Origin: Chitinophaga pinensis
Lineage (GTDB): Bacteria > Bacteroidota > Bacteroidia > Chitinophagales > CAMDFR01
Length of the DNA: 64,000 nucleotides
Assembly: GCA_945860705.1 (NCBI GenBank)
Contig: CAMART010000001.1
Span: forward strand, 55,486 to 119,485
Direction of reading: 5' to 3'
Shown: piece by piece, positions 7,268-17,800 of the stretch
How positions within the stretch are numbered: the first letter of the stretch is position 1
Layout of the letters: each line of letters opens with the position of its first letter
Translations under genes and position numbers: made by a program
Notes under the pieces: generated by a model
Databases searched by the model: none
What the model saw: the letters and a program-made list of their open reading frames with translations, nothing else
What the model was told of the DNA's origin: nothing

Positions 7268-9871
7268 CTAAAACCTTGTTCCTAACACCACTTTGTTTTT
7301 GTAGTGTTTGGTTTTGCCACTTGCATCAAATACATCGGTGTATATCACATAAATTCCTACACGAGCTTTTTCTTTGTTATCATTGATACCATCCCAGGTA
7401 TATCTACCTTTGTCTGCTACAAGTTCATTGTTTATGAGCGTTCTTACTAGTCTTCCATTGGCATCATATATACGTATACCTAACATATAACCTGGTTTAT
7501 CAAGAGTGAAATTGATAGTAGCTACATCTTTATCTCCATCTTCGTCTGGAGTAAATATTTCTGGTTCTATAGTGATGATATCTTCGCTATTTACATTTCC
7601 AATAAATTGTGAGTTTTTATATGAGGGTGTAGCAAATCCCACTGTAGTGGCAGCACTATGCCAATTGCTTTGTTTTTGAGTACTATCTTCATAGTTGATA
7701 CGCTCTAGCGATACACCATCTTCTATATCGAGCAGTGCATAGTGCCAAGCATTATCGTAGTGTAGTTTATCTATTGTCACTAGATTGAAATATATTTCTA
7801 CGATTCCTTCATTGTCTTCATAGTTGGGCATGCCAGCTACAGCAAGCAATGCACCTGGATTTTGCACATAATACGTTTGTATAATATTTTGTGTGTTTTC
7901 TGTCAAAACAACAAAGCTCGATGGCATCAATAAAAATGAACTGGTAGTAATCACAGTATTATCAGTATAGCTTAAATCAGTGGGATCTTGTTCTAATATT
8001 TTTACATTTTTTAAATCAATTATTTTATTACTTCTATTATACAGTTCTACAAAATCATATCCTCCTGTGGCAGGATTAAAAAGTACTTCGTTGATGACGA
8101 TATCATTTGCTGTTAAAGTTTGTGGTATACCAAATTGTGTTGCATTTGACAATCCTATTATATTGCTACTACAGTCTTTTAAATTATTTAAACTAATAGT
8201 ATAAACAGTACCTACATTCATATCTGTAGTAAAAGTGACTAATACCGTTTGTGATGTATATGAACTTGCATTTAATGACGCTATAGTAAGTCCATTGTCA
8301 ACTGTATAATTACTTATAAGTAATGCTGAGCTTTCGTCTATACTTTCATTAAATAAAAGTTCGATGGTCTTATTATCAATAAATTTTGCTCTTAGAAGCA
8401 TTGGCAATGTAGTATCTGAAACAATACTATCTACAGAGTTAATAGTGGCAGGAGTTCCTCCTATTGAAGCTACTGATGCTTTCCAGTTTTCTTCTCCTAC
8501 ACAAGCCTTACTTGGGTCTATTCTTTCTAGTGTATATCCGCCACTCTTTTTAGCATCATCTTTATACCATTTATCAGTATAGTTTACATAATTTATAGCT
8601 CTATCAAAGTTGTCAGTGATTAATAGTTCATCATCCGAATTATTCATAGAAGGAAAACTATTCATACTGATAGTTTTGCCGTATGGCTGAAATCTAAGAG
8701 TATCATCCCAATCACAAACTATTGCATACTCATTTGGCAATAAACTTATATTTGGAAACACCGCTCCATTATCTCCAATCGTAGATGCATCATAAAGTTT
8801 CCAATTATTAAGATTGATTATTTGTGTAGATACATTTTTTATTTCAATAAACTCTGCATTGGGTAGTGAAGTAATGGTGCTATCTGGGTCGGCATATATT
8901 TCATTGATGACAATATCGTTTTTGTTCGCAATATAAAGTGTTTTGTTTGTTAGTGTCATCACATTAGTTGCTAAATCTGTTACTCCTGAAATACTACAAT
9001 TATATAGCACTCCAGCACTTAATGCAGTAGCATATTTGAGATGAATCAATCTTTTATTAATAGAATCTATCTCCACGGTTGTTGGTGATAGCAGACTTGG
9101 CGTTAATGAATAATTACTTGTAAAAATCGCAGTTGTAGTGTCTATATATTCATTAAATAAAATTGAAACTGTATTAAGATTACTTATATATGCCTGTTCT
9201 ACTAGTGGAGGGTCTATATCTACAATTATATTTCCAACATAAATATTATCAAAATGATACATCACATTTCTGCTTGCTGTACCATAGTCACAAACTACCC
9301 CAAAATGATTAGTACTTGTATGGGTGTTATCTGTAAAACTCCCTTCGCTAAGATAGGCTGTACCACCAGTATTATCAGTATATACACTCCATAATCCTGT
9401 GGCGTCTCTAATTATTTTTATACCTACATTATTACTAGTAGATGATGATGGCATGATAGTTCTCACGCCCTTAAATACTTTTGTAGAAGTAGTACCTGAT
9501 TGTCTATAAATGATAATGGAATCATTTCCGGTTTCGCCAAAAAACACATAATATCCATTAAGTGAAGATTCAAGATTTGCATTGTTGCTCACTAAAAATA
9601 CTTTTACAAAATTGGTACTGCTCGGATTGAAATCTAGACTAAGTGTAAAGTGCCACTCGGTATTATCTATCATTGCGTTTGGAGTGGATACATGTACAAC
9701 AGACGATGCGCTGGGTCCAGCACTGTTGAGTCGTTGACCTATAGCATTGAAACTATCTATATCTCCTGTCCATGTAGGTGATGATAAAATTTCAGCATCT
9801 GTAAAATTATCTGTAATTTGTGCATTGCTCCAAAATGGAACAATTAAAAATAAAAAGTATAAAAATCTCAT
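7268..9871 (-). CDS. Lamin-tail-domain surface protein with FlgD-like T9SS C-terminus
   Basis: 867 aa with a signal peptide (MRFLYFLFLIVPFWSNA). Order of parts: an N-terminal lectin/LamG-like region (about 20-215), an SbsA-type Ig-like domain (VEQAYISNLNTVSILFNEYIDTTTA, about 220-310), a first lamin-tail domain (NDIVINEIYADPD..AEFIEIKNVS..INLNNWKLYD, about 315-430), a second Ig-like domain (about 485-580), and a second lamin-tail domain (NDIVINEVLFNPATGGYDFVELYNRS, about 585-690). The last ~90 residues (FTPDEDGDKDVATINFTLDKPG..IRIYDANGRLVRTLINNE..YTWDGINDNKEKARVGIYVIY) resemble the FlgD-like Ig fold at the end of many T9SS cargo proteins. A cell-surface protein is inferred; substrate or partner is unknown. 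Confidence 0.82.
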   Translation of the reverse strand: MRFLYFLFLIVPFWSNAQITDNFTDAEILSSPTWTGDIDSFNAIGQRLNSAGPSASSVVHVSTPNAMIDNTEWHFTLSLDFNPSSTNFVKVFLVSNNANLESSLNGYYVFFGETGNDSIIIYRQSGTTSTKVFKGVRTIMPSSSTSNNVGIKIIRDATGLWSVYTDNTGGTAYLSEGSFTDNTHTSTNHFGVVCDYGTASRNVMYHFDNIYVGNIIVDIDPPLVEQAYISNLNTVSILFNEYIDTTTAIFTSNYSLTPSLLSPTTVEIDSINKRLIHLKYATALSAGVLYNCSISGVTDLATNVMTLTNKTLYIANKNDIVINEIYADPDSTITSLPNAEFIEIKNVSTQIINLNNWKLYDASTIGDNGAVFPNISLLPNEYAIVCDWDDTLRFQPYGKTISMNSFPSMNNSDDELLITDNFDRAINYVNYTDKWYKDDAKKSGGYTLERIDPSKACVGEENWKASVASIGGTPATINSVDSIVSDTTLPMLLRAKFIDNKTIELLFNESIDESSALLISNYTVDNGLTIASLNASSYTSQTVLVTFTTDMNVGTVYTISLNNLKDCSSNIIGLSNATQFGIPQTLTANDIVINEVLFNPATGGYDFVELYNRSNKIIDLKNVKILEQDPTDLSYTDNTVITTSSFLLMPSSFVVLTENTQNIIQTYYVQNPGALLAVAGMPNYEDNEGIVEIYFNLVTIDKLHYDNAWHYALLDIEDGVSLERINYEDSTQKQSNWHSAATTVGFATPSYKNSQFIGNVNSEDIITIEPEIFTPDEDGDKDVATINFTLDKPGYMLGIRIYDANGRLVRTLINNELVADKGRYTWDGINDNKEKARVGIYVIYTDVFDASGKTKHYKNKVVLGTRF

Positions 9872-9984
9872 AACACTAAATTACATATTATATTTTTGCT
9901 ATTGAAAAATTTTTTATGAATTGTTTGATTTATATAACTCAGTGCATAAAAATTAATATTAATTTTATAGCAAAATAACATATA

Positions 9985-10974
9985 ATGAAAATAGCTGTAG
10001 TAGGTGCTACCGGACTTGTGGGCACTATGATGATGAAAGTATTAGCTGAACGCAACATAATAATAGATGAACTTATACCAGTAGCTTCTGACAAATCGCA
10101 TGGCAAAATAATTAATTTTAAAAACAAGGAATACACCATACATAGCCATGAAGAGGCTCTAGCAAAAAAACCAAATATAGCGTTGTTTTCTGCTGGTGGA
10201 AAAACTTCTCTCGAATGGGCCCCAAAATATGCGGCTGTTGGCTGTACAGTTATAGACAACTCTTCTGCATGGAGAATGCATACAGATATAAAACTAATAG
10301 TACCAGAAATAAATGCTGATGTACTTACAAAAAATGATAAGATAATAGCTAATCCAAATTGTTCTACCATACAAATGGTGATGGTACTAAACCCTTTACA
10401 CAAAAAATACAAAATAAAAAGAGTCGTAGTGAGCACTTATCAAAGTGTAAGTGGCACTGGAGTTAAGGCAGTGACTCAAATGATGAATGAACGAAATAAT
10501 ATAAGTGGTGAAATGGCTTATCCTCATCAGATAGATATGAATGCTTTGCCACATATAGATGTTTTTTTAGAAAATGGATATACCAAAGAAGAAATGAAAA
10601 TGGTAAATGAAACTAGAAAAATAATGCAAGATGACTCTATAAAATTAACCGCTACTACTGTGCGTATACCTGTGAAAGGTGGACATAGTGAAAGTGTGAA
10701 TATTGAATTTGAAAACGATTTTGATTTAAAGGAATTAAAAAATATTTTATCAAATACCGAAGGTGTTATTGTTCAAGATGATTTAGTAAAAAATCATTAC
10801 CCAATGCCTATCAATGCTGAGGGAAAAGATGAAGTATTTGTAGGGAGAATACGAAGAGACGAATCACTAGAAAACACACTCAATTGCTGGATAGTCTCTG
10901 ACAACTTGAGAAAAGGAGCAGCTACCAATGCAATACAAATAGCGGAATATATTATAGATAAGAAATTTGTTTAG
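9985..10974 (+). CDS. asd: Aspartate-semialdehyde dehydrogenase
   Basis: 329 aa, the normal length. It reduces 4-aspartyl phosphate to aspartate semialdehyde with NADPH, the branch point to lysine/diaminopimelate, methionine and threonine. The nucleotide-binding GATGLVGTMM is at 7-16, ALFSAGGKTS at about 66-75, the catalytic cysteine in NPNCSTIQM (Cys126), and the substrate-binding RIPVKGGHSESVN at about 225-237. The final bases overlap the stop of the convergent membrane-protein gene by 4 bp, leaving no room for a terminator between them. Upstream sequence to the divergent T9SS gene is about 110 bp. Confidence 0.94.
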   Translation: MKIAVVGATGLVGTMMMKVLAERNIIIDELIPVASDKSHGKIINFKNKEYTIHSHEEALAKKPNIALFSAGGKTSLEWAPKYAAVGCTVIDNSSAWRMHTDIKLIVPEINADVLTKNDKIIANPNCSTIQMVMVLNPLHKKYKIKRVVVSTYQSVSGTGVKAVTQMMNERNNISGEMAYPHQIDMNALPHIDVFLENGYTKEEMKMVNETRKIMQDDSIKLTATTVRIPVKGGHSESVNIEFENDFDLKELKNILSNTEGVIVQDDLVKNHYPMPINAEGKDEVFVGRIRRDESLENTLNCWIVSDNLRKGAATNAIQIAEYIIDKKFV

Positions 10975-11831
10975 CGAAACATTTCCTCTGTTGTAGGTCT
11001 ATCATCTTCTAAATAATCATGTATTTTATCTCGCATAGGATGATCAAGATTTTTTACATCAAAAACATGATAAAAGAGAATGTATTTACCGACCAACACA
11101 ACAGGTAATGTAAAAAACATTCCTATAAAACACGCGAATATACCAATTAGACTTACTATTCCTATTAAAAAATTAAAACCAAATACTGAAAAGAAATTTT
11201 TATTTACAACACTAAAACTCCATTTGAACGCATTGCCATAATCAACACCTAAAAACAATACAAGCATAGATGCAAATTGCAAACAAAATCCTACATATAT
11301 TGCTCCAAGAGAAAGCAAAAACGTAATAGCAATTAAGCTTAAAAACTCACCACTTCTCATCATATCAGCCATTAATGCTGGATCATTAAGACTATTGATA
11401 TCAAATCCGTTATAAACTTTATAAACTATAAAAATAATAGCAGGTGAAAGTACTGGCAATAGAATTACAAATGTAATTAAGTTGATAATTATGATTTTTG
11501 CAAAATCTTTATAGCCATCAAAAAAATTTTCAAATGAAAAATCTCTATTGTTTTTTATTCTATGAACAACATATAAAATACCTAATGACATTGGCATTTG
11601 TATGAATGATGAGAAAGCACTTCCAATACCATAAGGAATTAATTTTGCTACGAAAGACAATACTAAACTAATAACTACATTCAATGCAAAAAATCCAAAA
11701 ATCAATCCGAAATGTTCTTTATATAAATCTATGGATTCAGATATCATATCACTGATAGATAAATTATATCCTTCGTTTTTTATTTCTTCTATTTTTTCCT
11801 CTATTGTTTTCATAAAATTATTTTGGTTCAT
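10971..11831 (-). CDS. Multi-pass membrane protein, unknown function
   Basis: 286 aa. A short hydrophilic N-terminus (TIEEKIEEIKNEGYNLSISDMISESIDLYKEHFG) precedes about six hydrophobic segments, e.g. LIFGFFALNVVISLVLSFVA, IIIINLITFVILLPVLSPAI, FLSLIAITFLLSLGAIYVGF and FNFLIGIVSLIGIFACFIGM. The plan resembles the uncharacterised bacterial membrane proteins related to DUF975/glycerophosphodiester-phosphodiesterase-type membrane domains, but I cannot name the family firmly. The ATG at 11831 abuts a terminator hairpin, so the in-frame ATG at 11813 (MKTIEEK) may be the true start. The stop overlaps the convergent asd stop by 4 bp. Confidence 0.65.
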   Translation of the reverse strand: MNQNNFMKTIEEKIEEIKNEGYNLSISDMISESIDLYKEHFGLIFGFFALNVVISLVLSFVAKLIPYGIGSAFSSFIQMPMSLGILYVVHRIKNNRDFSFENFFDGYKDFAKIIIINLITFVILLPVLSPAIIFIVYKVYNGFDINSLNDPALMADMMRSGEFLSLIAITFLLSLGAIYVGFCLQFASMLVLFLGVDYGNAFKWSFSVVNKNFFSVFGFNFLIGIVSLIGIFACFIGMFFTLPVVLVGKYILFYHVFDVKNLDHPMRDKIHDYLEDDRPTTEEMFR

Positions 11832-11863
11832 AAAAAATCCTGCTCAATATAAGCAGGATTTTT
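11832..11863 (-). terminator. Intrinsic terminator of the giant adhesin gene
   Basis: Arms AATCCTGCT and AGCAGGATT with a 7-nt loop, A-run on one side and T-run on the other. It begins 24 nt after the stop of the 2045-aa gene and ends directly at the next start codon. Confidence 0.75.
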
Positions 11864-11886
11864 CAAAACTTAATAAATATCTTTTA

Positions 11887-14800
11887 TTATCGCATCAAAG
11901 TAATACTACCACTTTGGCTGGTACGTTTGCCATTTAAATATTCGGCTTCTACTTTATATATATATACACCTGGGTTCATCGCTACACCCTTGTATGTACC
12001 ATCCCAACCATTGTCTTGTCTACTTGATTCAAATAACATTTCTCCCCATCTGTCATACACCATCATATGAACTACTTTCAAGTCATTGCCATACACATAA
12101 AACTTATCATTTTCTCCATCATTATTAGGAGTAAATGCATTTGGAATATATATAGGAATACCATCTGAAACAAATACATAACCTATTGCTTCTCCCATAC
12201 ATGGGTTTGGATTTGAAACATCACTTATATCATATACTTTCACTGTATATACCTTGTCTACATAAGCACTTACTACAGGGTTTGGACAGTCTGTGCAGTT
12301 AAGCCCTGAAGGAGTATTCCACTCAAAAGAAACACTATCTACTGGAGCACCTGTATAGCTTGTAAAAAATTGTCCTGTTTCGCCAAGTTCTAAAATTAAT
12401 GTATCTGGATTAATATCTACAACTACTGGATCTGGTTGAAGAAGTGTTATTTCATAGTTGTAAGGACAATTATTATCATCGACAATATTTAAGTTATATA
12501 CACCAGCAGCTAAATCAGTAAACCATCCAGTATTATTAGAAAAATTATTTAAATTAAATGTATAAGGTGCGGTAGCACCTGTAGCTAGTACAAATAAAGA
12601 TCCGTCGTTATATCCATAACATCTAGGCATATTAGATTTATATTGCATAGACAGTGGTTCTGGCTCTGATATAATAAAACTATAATCTACCCTACATCCA
12701 TTTCCATCTAGTGCATATCCAACATAATTTCCAACAGTTAAATTATTGGTATTTGGATTAGTATAATATCTACTACTATCTTTTGTAAATGAATATGAAT
12801 ATGGTAAAGTACCCCCCGAACCTATTAATGTAACAGTGCCTGTACTATCACCTCCACAAAGTACATCTGTACTACTAACATTTACAGTAAATAATGTAGG
12901 CTCAGTTATTATAATGGTATTTATTCCTGTACAACCCTCTCCATCAGTGATTGTAACTGTATAAGTACCGATATCTAAAGAATCTGCAGTTTGAGTGATT
13001 TGTCCTCTCGAATCACTCCATATATAGCTGTATGGAGGTATGCCATTTGTAGGTGTCACTGTTGCTGTACCATTTTTGTATCTATAACAGGTAATATTTG
13101 TTTTACTAATATTACTAGTTATAATTTTTACTGAAATAGTCACATTGTCAGATGCAGAACAATTATTAATATCTGTAACTGTAACTGTATAAGTTGTGTT
13201 TGTACTAGGTGCTACGAAAATACTACTTGTAGTGCCACCACCTGGAGACCATGCGTATGTATTTCCACCAGAAGCTGTAAGCATAGTACTTCCACCAAAA
13301 CAAATAGTATCATCAGGTCCTGCATTAGCTATTGGTAATGGATTTACTATTGTGTTTTTTATTGTGTCATCAGTACATCCATTTGTATCTGTATAAAAAT
13401 ATCTTACAGAATATGGTCCTCCAACACCTGCTGTAGCAGGATTGAAAGTAGAACCGACTACTCCTGTACCAGAGAAAACTCCACCCGATGGAATACCTGT
13501 TAATGTAGCAGGGGAAGCATTGACACAATATGAAGTATTTAACCCAGTAAAGTCTGCTATTGGAAGTGCATATACACTTGTAGTTAATGAATCTTTACTA
13601 AAGCACCCTGTAGTAGAATCAATTACATAATAAACTATATCATAAGGACCACCTACTCCAGCACTTGCCGGAGTAAAGACATTTCCTAATAAACCTACAC
13701 CTGTAAACCATCCCCCAGAAGGTGTTACAGTGATTGTAGCAGATGGAGCATTGATACAATATTTTCTTGCTAATCCACTTATAGTAATTGCTGGTCTACC
13801 CGTTATTGTTACAAATTGGGTATCCCTACCTGTACATCCAGTGGTAGGATTTGTATACGTATAGATTATCCTATAAGGTCCGCCAATACCAGCAGTAGAC
13901 GGGCTAAATGTGCTTCCACTTATTCCAGTACCACTGAAAGTGCCACCTGAAGGACTTCCTACCAATGTTACATCTGTAGAATAAAAACAATATTGGTTAT
14001 TTAAACCAGAAAATGTAGGATTTGGTAGTGAATCTACTGATACATACCCTGTATCTATACTATTACATCCAGTAGAAGGAGAAGTATAGTTGTAGATAAT
14101 AGCATATGGCCCTCCTACTCCTGCTACTGAGGGATTAAATACTGAACCACTTATTCCAATCCCACTAAAAGCACCCCCTGCTGGTGTCCCTGTTAATGAA
14201 GCTGGTGTTGCATCTATGCAATATCTAGAAGCAAGTCCTGTAAAATTAATTATTGGTCTACTATTAATAAAAACTCTTTGTGAATCTATATTGACACAAC
14301 CTGTCAATGGGTCTGTATAAGTATATTTTATAAAGTGGGCTCCAAACCCCGCACTACTTGGATTAAAAGAAGAACCTATAATACCATTACCTGAAAAAAT
14401 TCCACCTATGGGAATACCTGTAAGTGTTACACTAGGATTGTAAAAACAATATTGAGAATCTAATCCAGTAAAATCAACTAAAGGTCGAGCATTTACTCGA
14501 GTAGTATTAGTGTCATAGTTAATACAACCAAAACTATCTGTATAAGTATAATAAATATCAATACTAGGATTTACTCCTGCTGTAGTAGGAGAAAATCTAT
14601 TTACTGGAATTATACCTGTACCTGAAAACACTCCACCAACAGGACTTCCAATTAATACTACTGAAGAATCGTACGAACAATATTGAGAACTTAGTCCACT
14701 AAAACTAACTACGGGTCTAGGCAATACTCTCACAAATTGGCTATCAATATTACTGCAACCTGTAGTTGGAGAAGTATATGAATATGTAATTAAATAAGGA

Positions 14801-17800
14801 CCACCAATACCTGCTGTTGCCGGATTGAATGATGAGCCACTTATGCCAACTCCGCTAAAAGTACCACCTACTGGAATGCCCGTAAGTGTAGATGATGATG
14901 CATGTATACAATATGTAGAAGCCAAACCAGTAAAGTCTATTATAGGTCTATTATTAATTACTACTCTCTGAGAATCTATATTTATACATCCTGTAGTAGG
15001 ATCTGTAAATGAATATTTAATAAAATGAGTACCTATACCAGCAGTTGATGGACTAAAATTATTTCCACTAATACCAGTTCCAGAAAAAGTACCACCAGAA
15101 GGTATTCCTGTTAATACTACACTTGAATTATAAAAACAATATTGAGAATCTAAACCACTAAAACTTATTGTTGGTCTTGGATTAACACGAGTAGAATTAG
15201 TATCAGTATTTATACAACCAAATGTATCTGCGTATAGATATATAATATTTATACTTGAACTAACTCCAGCAGTTATGGGTGAAAATCTATTGGTTGGAAT
15301 AATTCCTAGTCCTGAAAAAACTCCTCCAGTTGGATTTCCTACTAAAGTAATTGCTGAATCATAGGAACAATATTGAGTAGAAAGTCCACTAAAGCTTACA
15401 GTTGGTCTAGGTCTTACATATATAAATTGAGTATCTGCATTATTACAACCTGAAACAGGATTAAAATAATAATAAATAATTCTATGTGGTCCGCCAATAC
15501 CAGCTGTAGCTGGATTGAAAGTAGTACCACTAATACCTGGACCAGAGAAAGTACCACCTGCTGGCGTACCAACTAATGTATCAATAGGATCATAAATACA
15601 GTAATTAGTAGACAAACCTGCTATACCTGCTGTTGGAATAGCTGAGACATAAGTAAATGCAGAATCTATATTACTACATCCAGTAGTAGGACTTGTATAA
15701 TTATAATATATGGTATGTCTTCCTGAAGTCCCAGCTAATGCAGGCGTAAAGAGATTTCCAGATATTCCTGGCCCTGAAAAAACTCCACCAGATGGCAATC
15801 CGATAATGGTATCTGCTGGTTCTAATTCACAATATATAGAATCTAAACTTGTGATACTAAGTGTTGGTCTTGGATTTACAACTGTTGATATAACTGTATC
15901 ATCAACACAACCACTCACTGGATTTGTATATGTATATGTTATATTACGAGTTCCAACTCCAGCTATAGAAGGGTGAAATTGATTCCCAATTATACCTGTA
16001 CCTGAAAATATTCCTCCAGATGGGATTCCTGTAAGTGTTACAAAAGATTCATTTACACAATATCTATTTGCAAGACCAGAAAATCTAGCTCTAGGTATAC
16101 TATCTATATAAGTAAAAGCACTATCTACTCCTATACATCCATTTGGAAAAGTATAAGTATAAGTTACTTTTCTTGGTCCTCCAATACCTGCTATTGGTGG
16201 AGAAAAAGATGTACCTAATATTCCTGTGCCTGAAAACACTCCACCAGATGGTAACCCTATTAATGTATTTGGAGGATCAGAAACACAATAAATTGAATCT
16301 AATCCTGTGAAATCTATTGGTGGTGCTGTTAAAATTCTTATTCCTATTGAATCACTAGCAGTACATCCATATCTAGAAGAAGTCACTTTAAAACCAATAT
16401 TACCTGCTAATGCAGTTGATGGAATAGTAACAACTGGGTTGGCAACTGTTGTAGATGATAAGTAAGATGAAACAGATGCTGGAAATGCTGTCCAAATAGT
16501 AGGAAAACCGGAACCAGTGGTGGTGGGTGATCCACCTATAGTTAAAGTTCTTCCGGGACATAATGAGTCATCTAGTCCTGCGTTAGCTCTTATGGTATCA
16601 ATATTTATTGTAGATGTAAATACTCTTCTACACCTAAATGGTGAACTCATGGTAAGTGAATAAATAGTTCTTGTCAATGGACTTACAAAAATACTACTAG
16701 TAGTATCACCTCCTGGGCTCCATGCATATGTTGAACCACCTGTAGAAGTAATATTTACACTAGCTCCTAGACAAACAGTTGTATCTATGGGAGAAATACG
16801 AGCATTTTTGAGCAATGTATCTACGGTTACTATTACTCTATAGGTATCTACACCACAAGTACCAGAAGTAAGTGCCGTATAAACTGTATTTACTAATGGA
16901 GCTATTCTTATAGAGTCATATGTAGTGGGACCTATAATACTTCCTGGAGGATCTGCAGACCAATTCCAAGTATAAGTAGATGCACATCCAGATACAGCTT
17001 TTATTTTCGATGTATCTCCATAACAAATATTTATTTTTAAAGAATCTGTAATATCATTTGTATCTGAAAAGAATGAAGTGGCAGCGCTTGTAAGTGCTAA
17101 TGCTCTATTTAAATCTACAGGATTCAATACATGTGCATAACCAAAACATACACATTGACCAGGTAAAATAGAATCAAATTTAAAACATAACGAAATAGCT
17201 TCATCAGATCTGCTATTATATCCTACAGTAGTATTATAAGGAGCTATACCATTATATACATCTGATGACAAAGCAGGTGGAGCAAATCCACCAACTGATA
17301 CACGTGCATTTGGTGATTCTGTACCCAAACTTAAATAACATCTAAGTAACGAATATGCTGTAACCAATGCTGGTGTAGTGGAACTGCCTTGTGATACTAC
17401 TGTATTATCTGTAGTAAAGCTTCCTCCAGCCCATGGTTGATCATTGTCTGGATCTAGATGCCTAAGGTAATAAACATTTCTTTGAGTAACGGCTGACTCA
17501 TTGCATAGTTGCACCTGAGTAACAAAAAACAATGCAGTATCTGGCACATATGTGGTAGCAGAGACTCTCAAGGCTCCACTTACCAATCCAGTACTTCGCC
17601 ATGTAGCACTCTTTCTTTGTGGTGTATTTTGATAGCATAAAATAGTTCCGGGAGTTTGATTTAATTCACAAATAGTAGAGTTATTGAAATTTCTAAAATT
17701 TGCAGTACCTATTTGTACTCCAAATCCTTCTACTGGTGAACCAGGTAAAAAATAATCTCCACAATAATTTGGTAATGTTAAAGGTCCAGCTGTAGTCCAT

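Noticed and set aside
9939..10436. Long open frame on the minus strand opposite asd
   Set aside because: It lies fully antisense to the well-supported asd gene and its protein shows no domain; it is a coding shadow.
13196..15976. Several plus-strand open frames opposite the adhesin repeats
   Set aside because: They are antisense translations of the repeat array, Pro/Gly rich through codon bias, and repeat with the same period.
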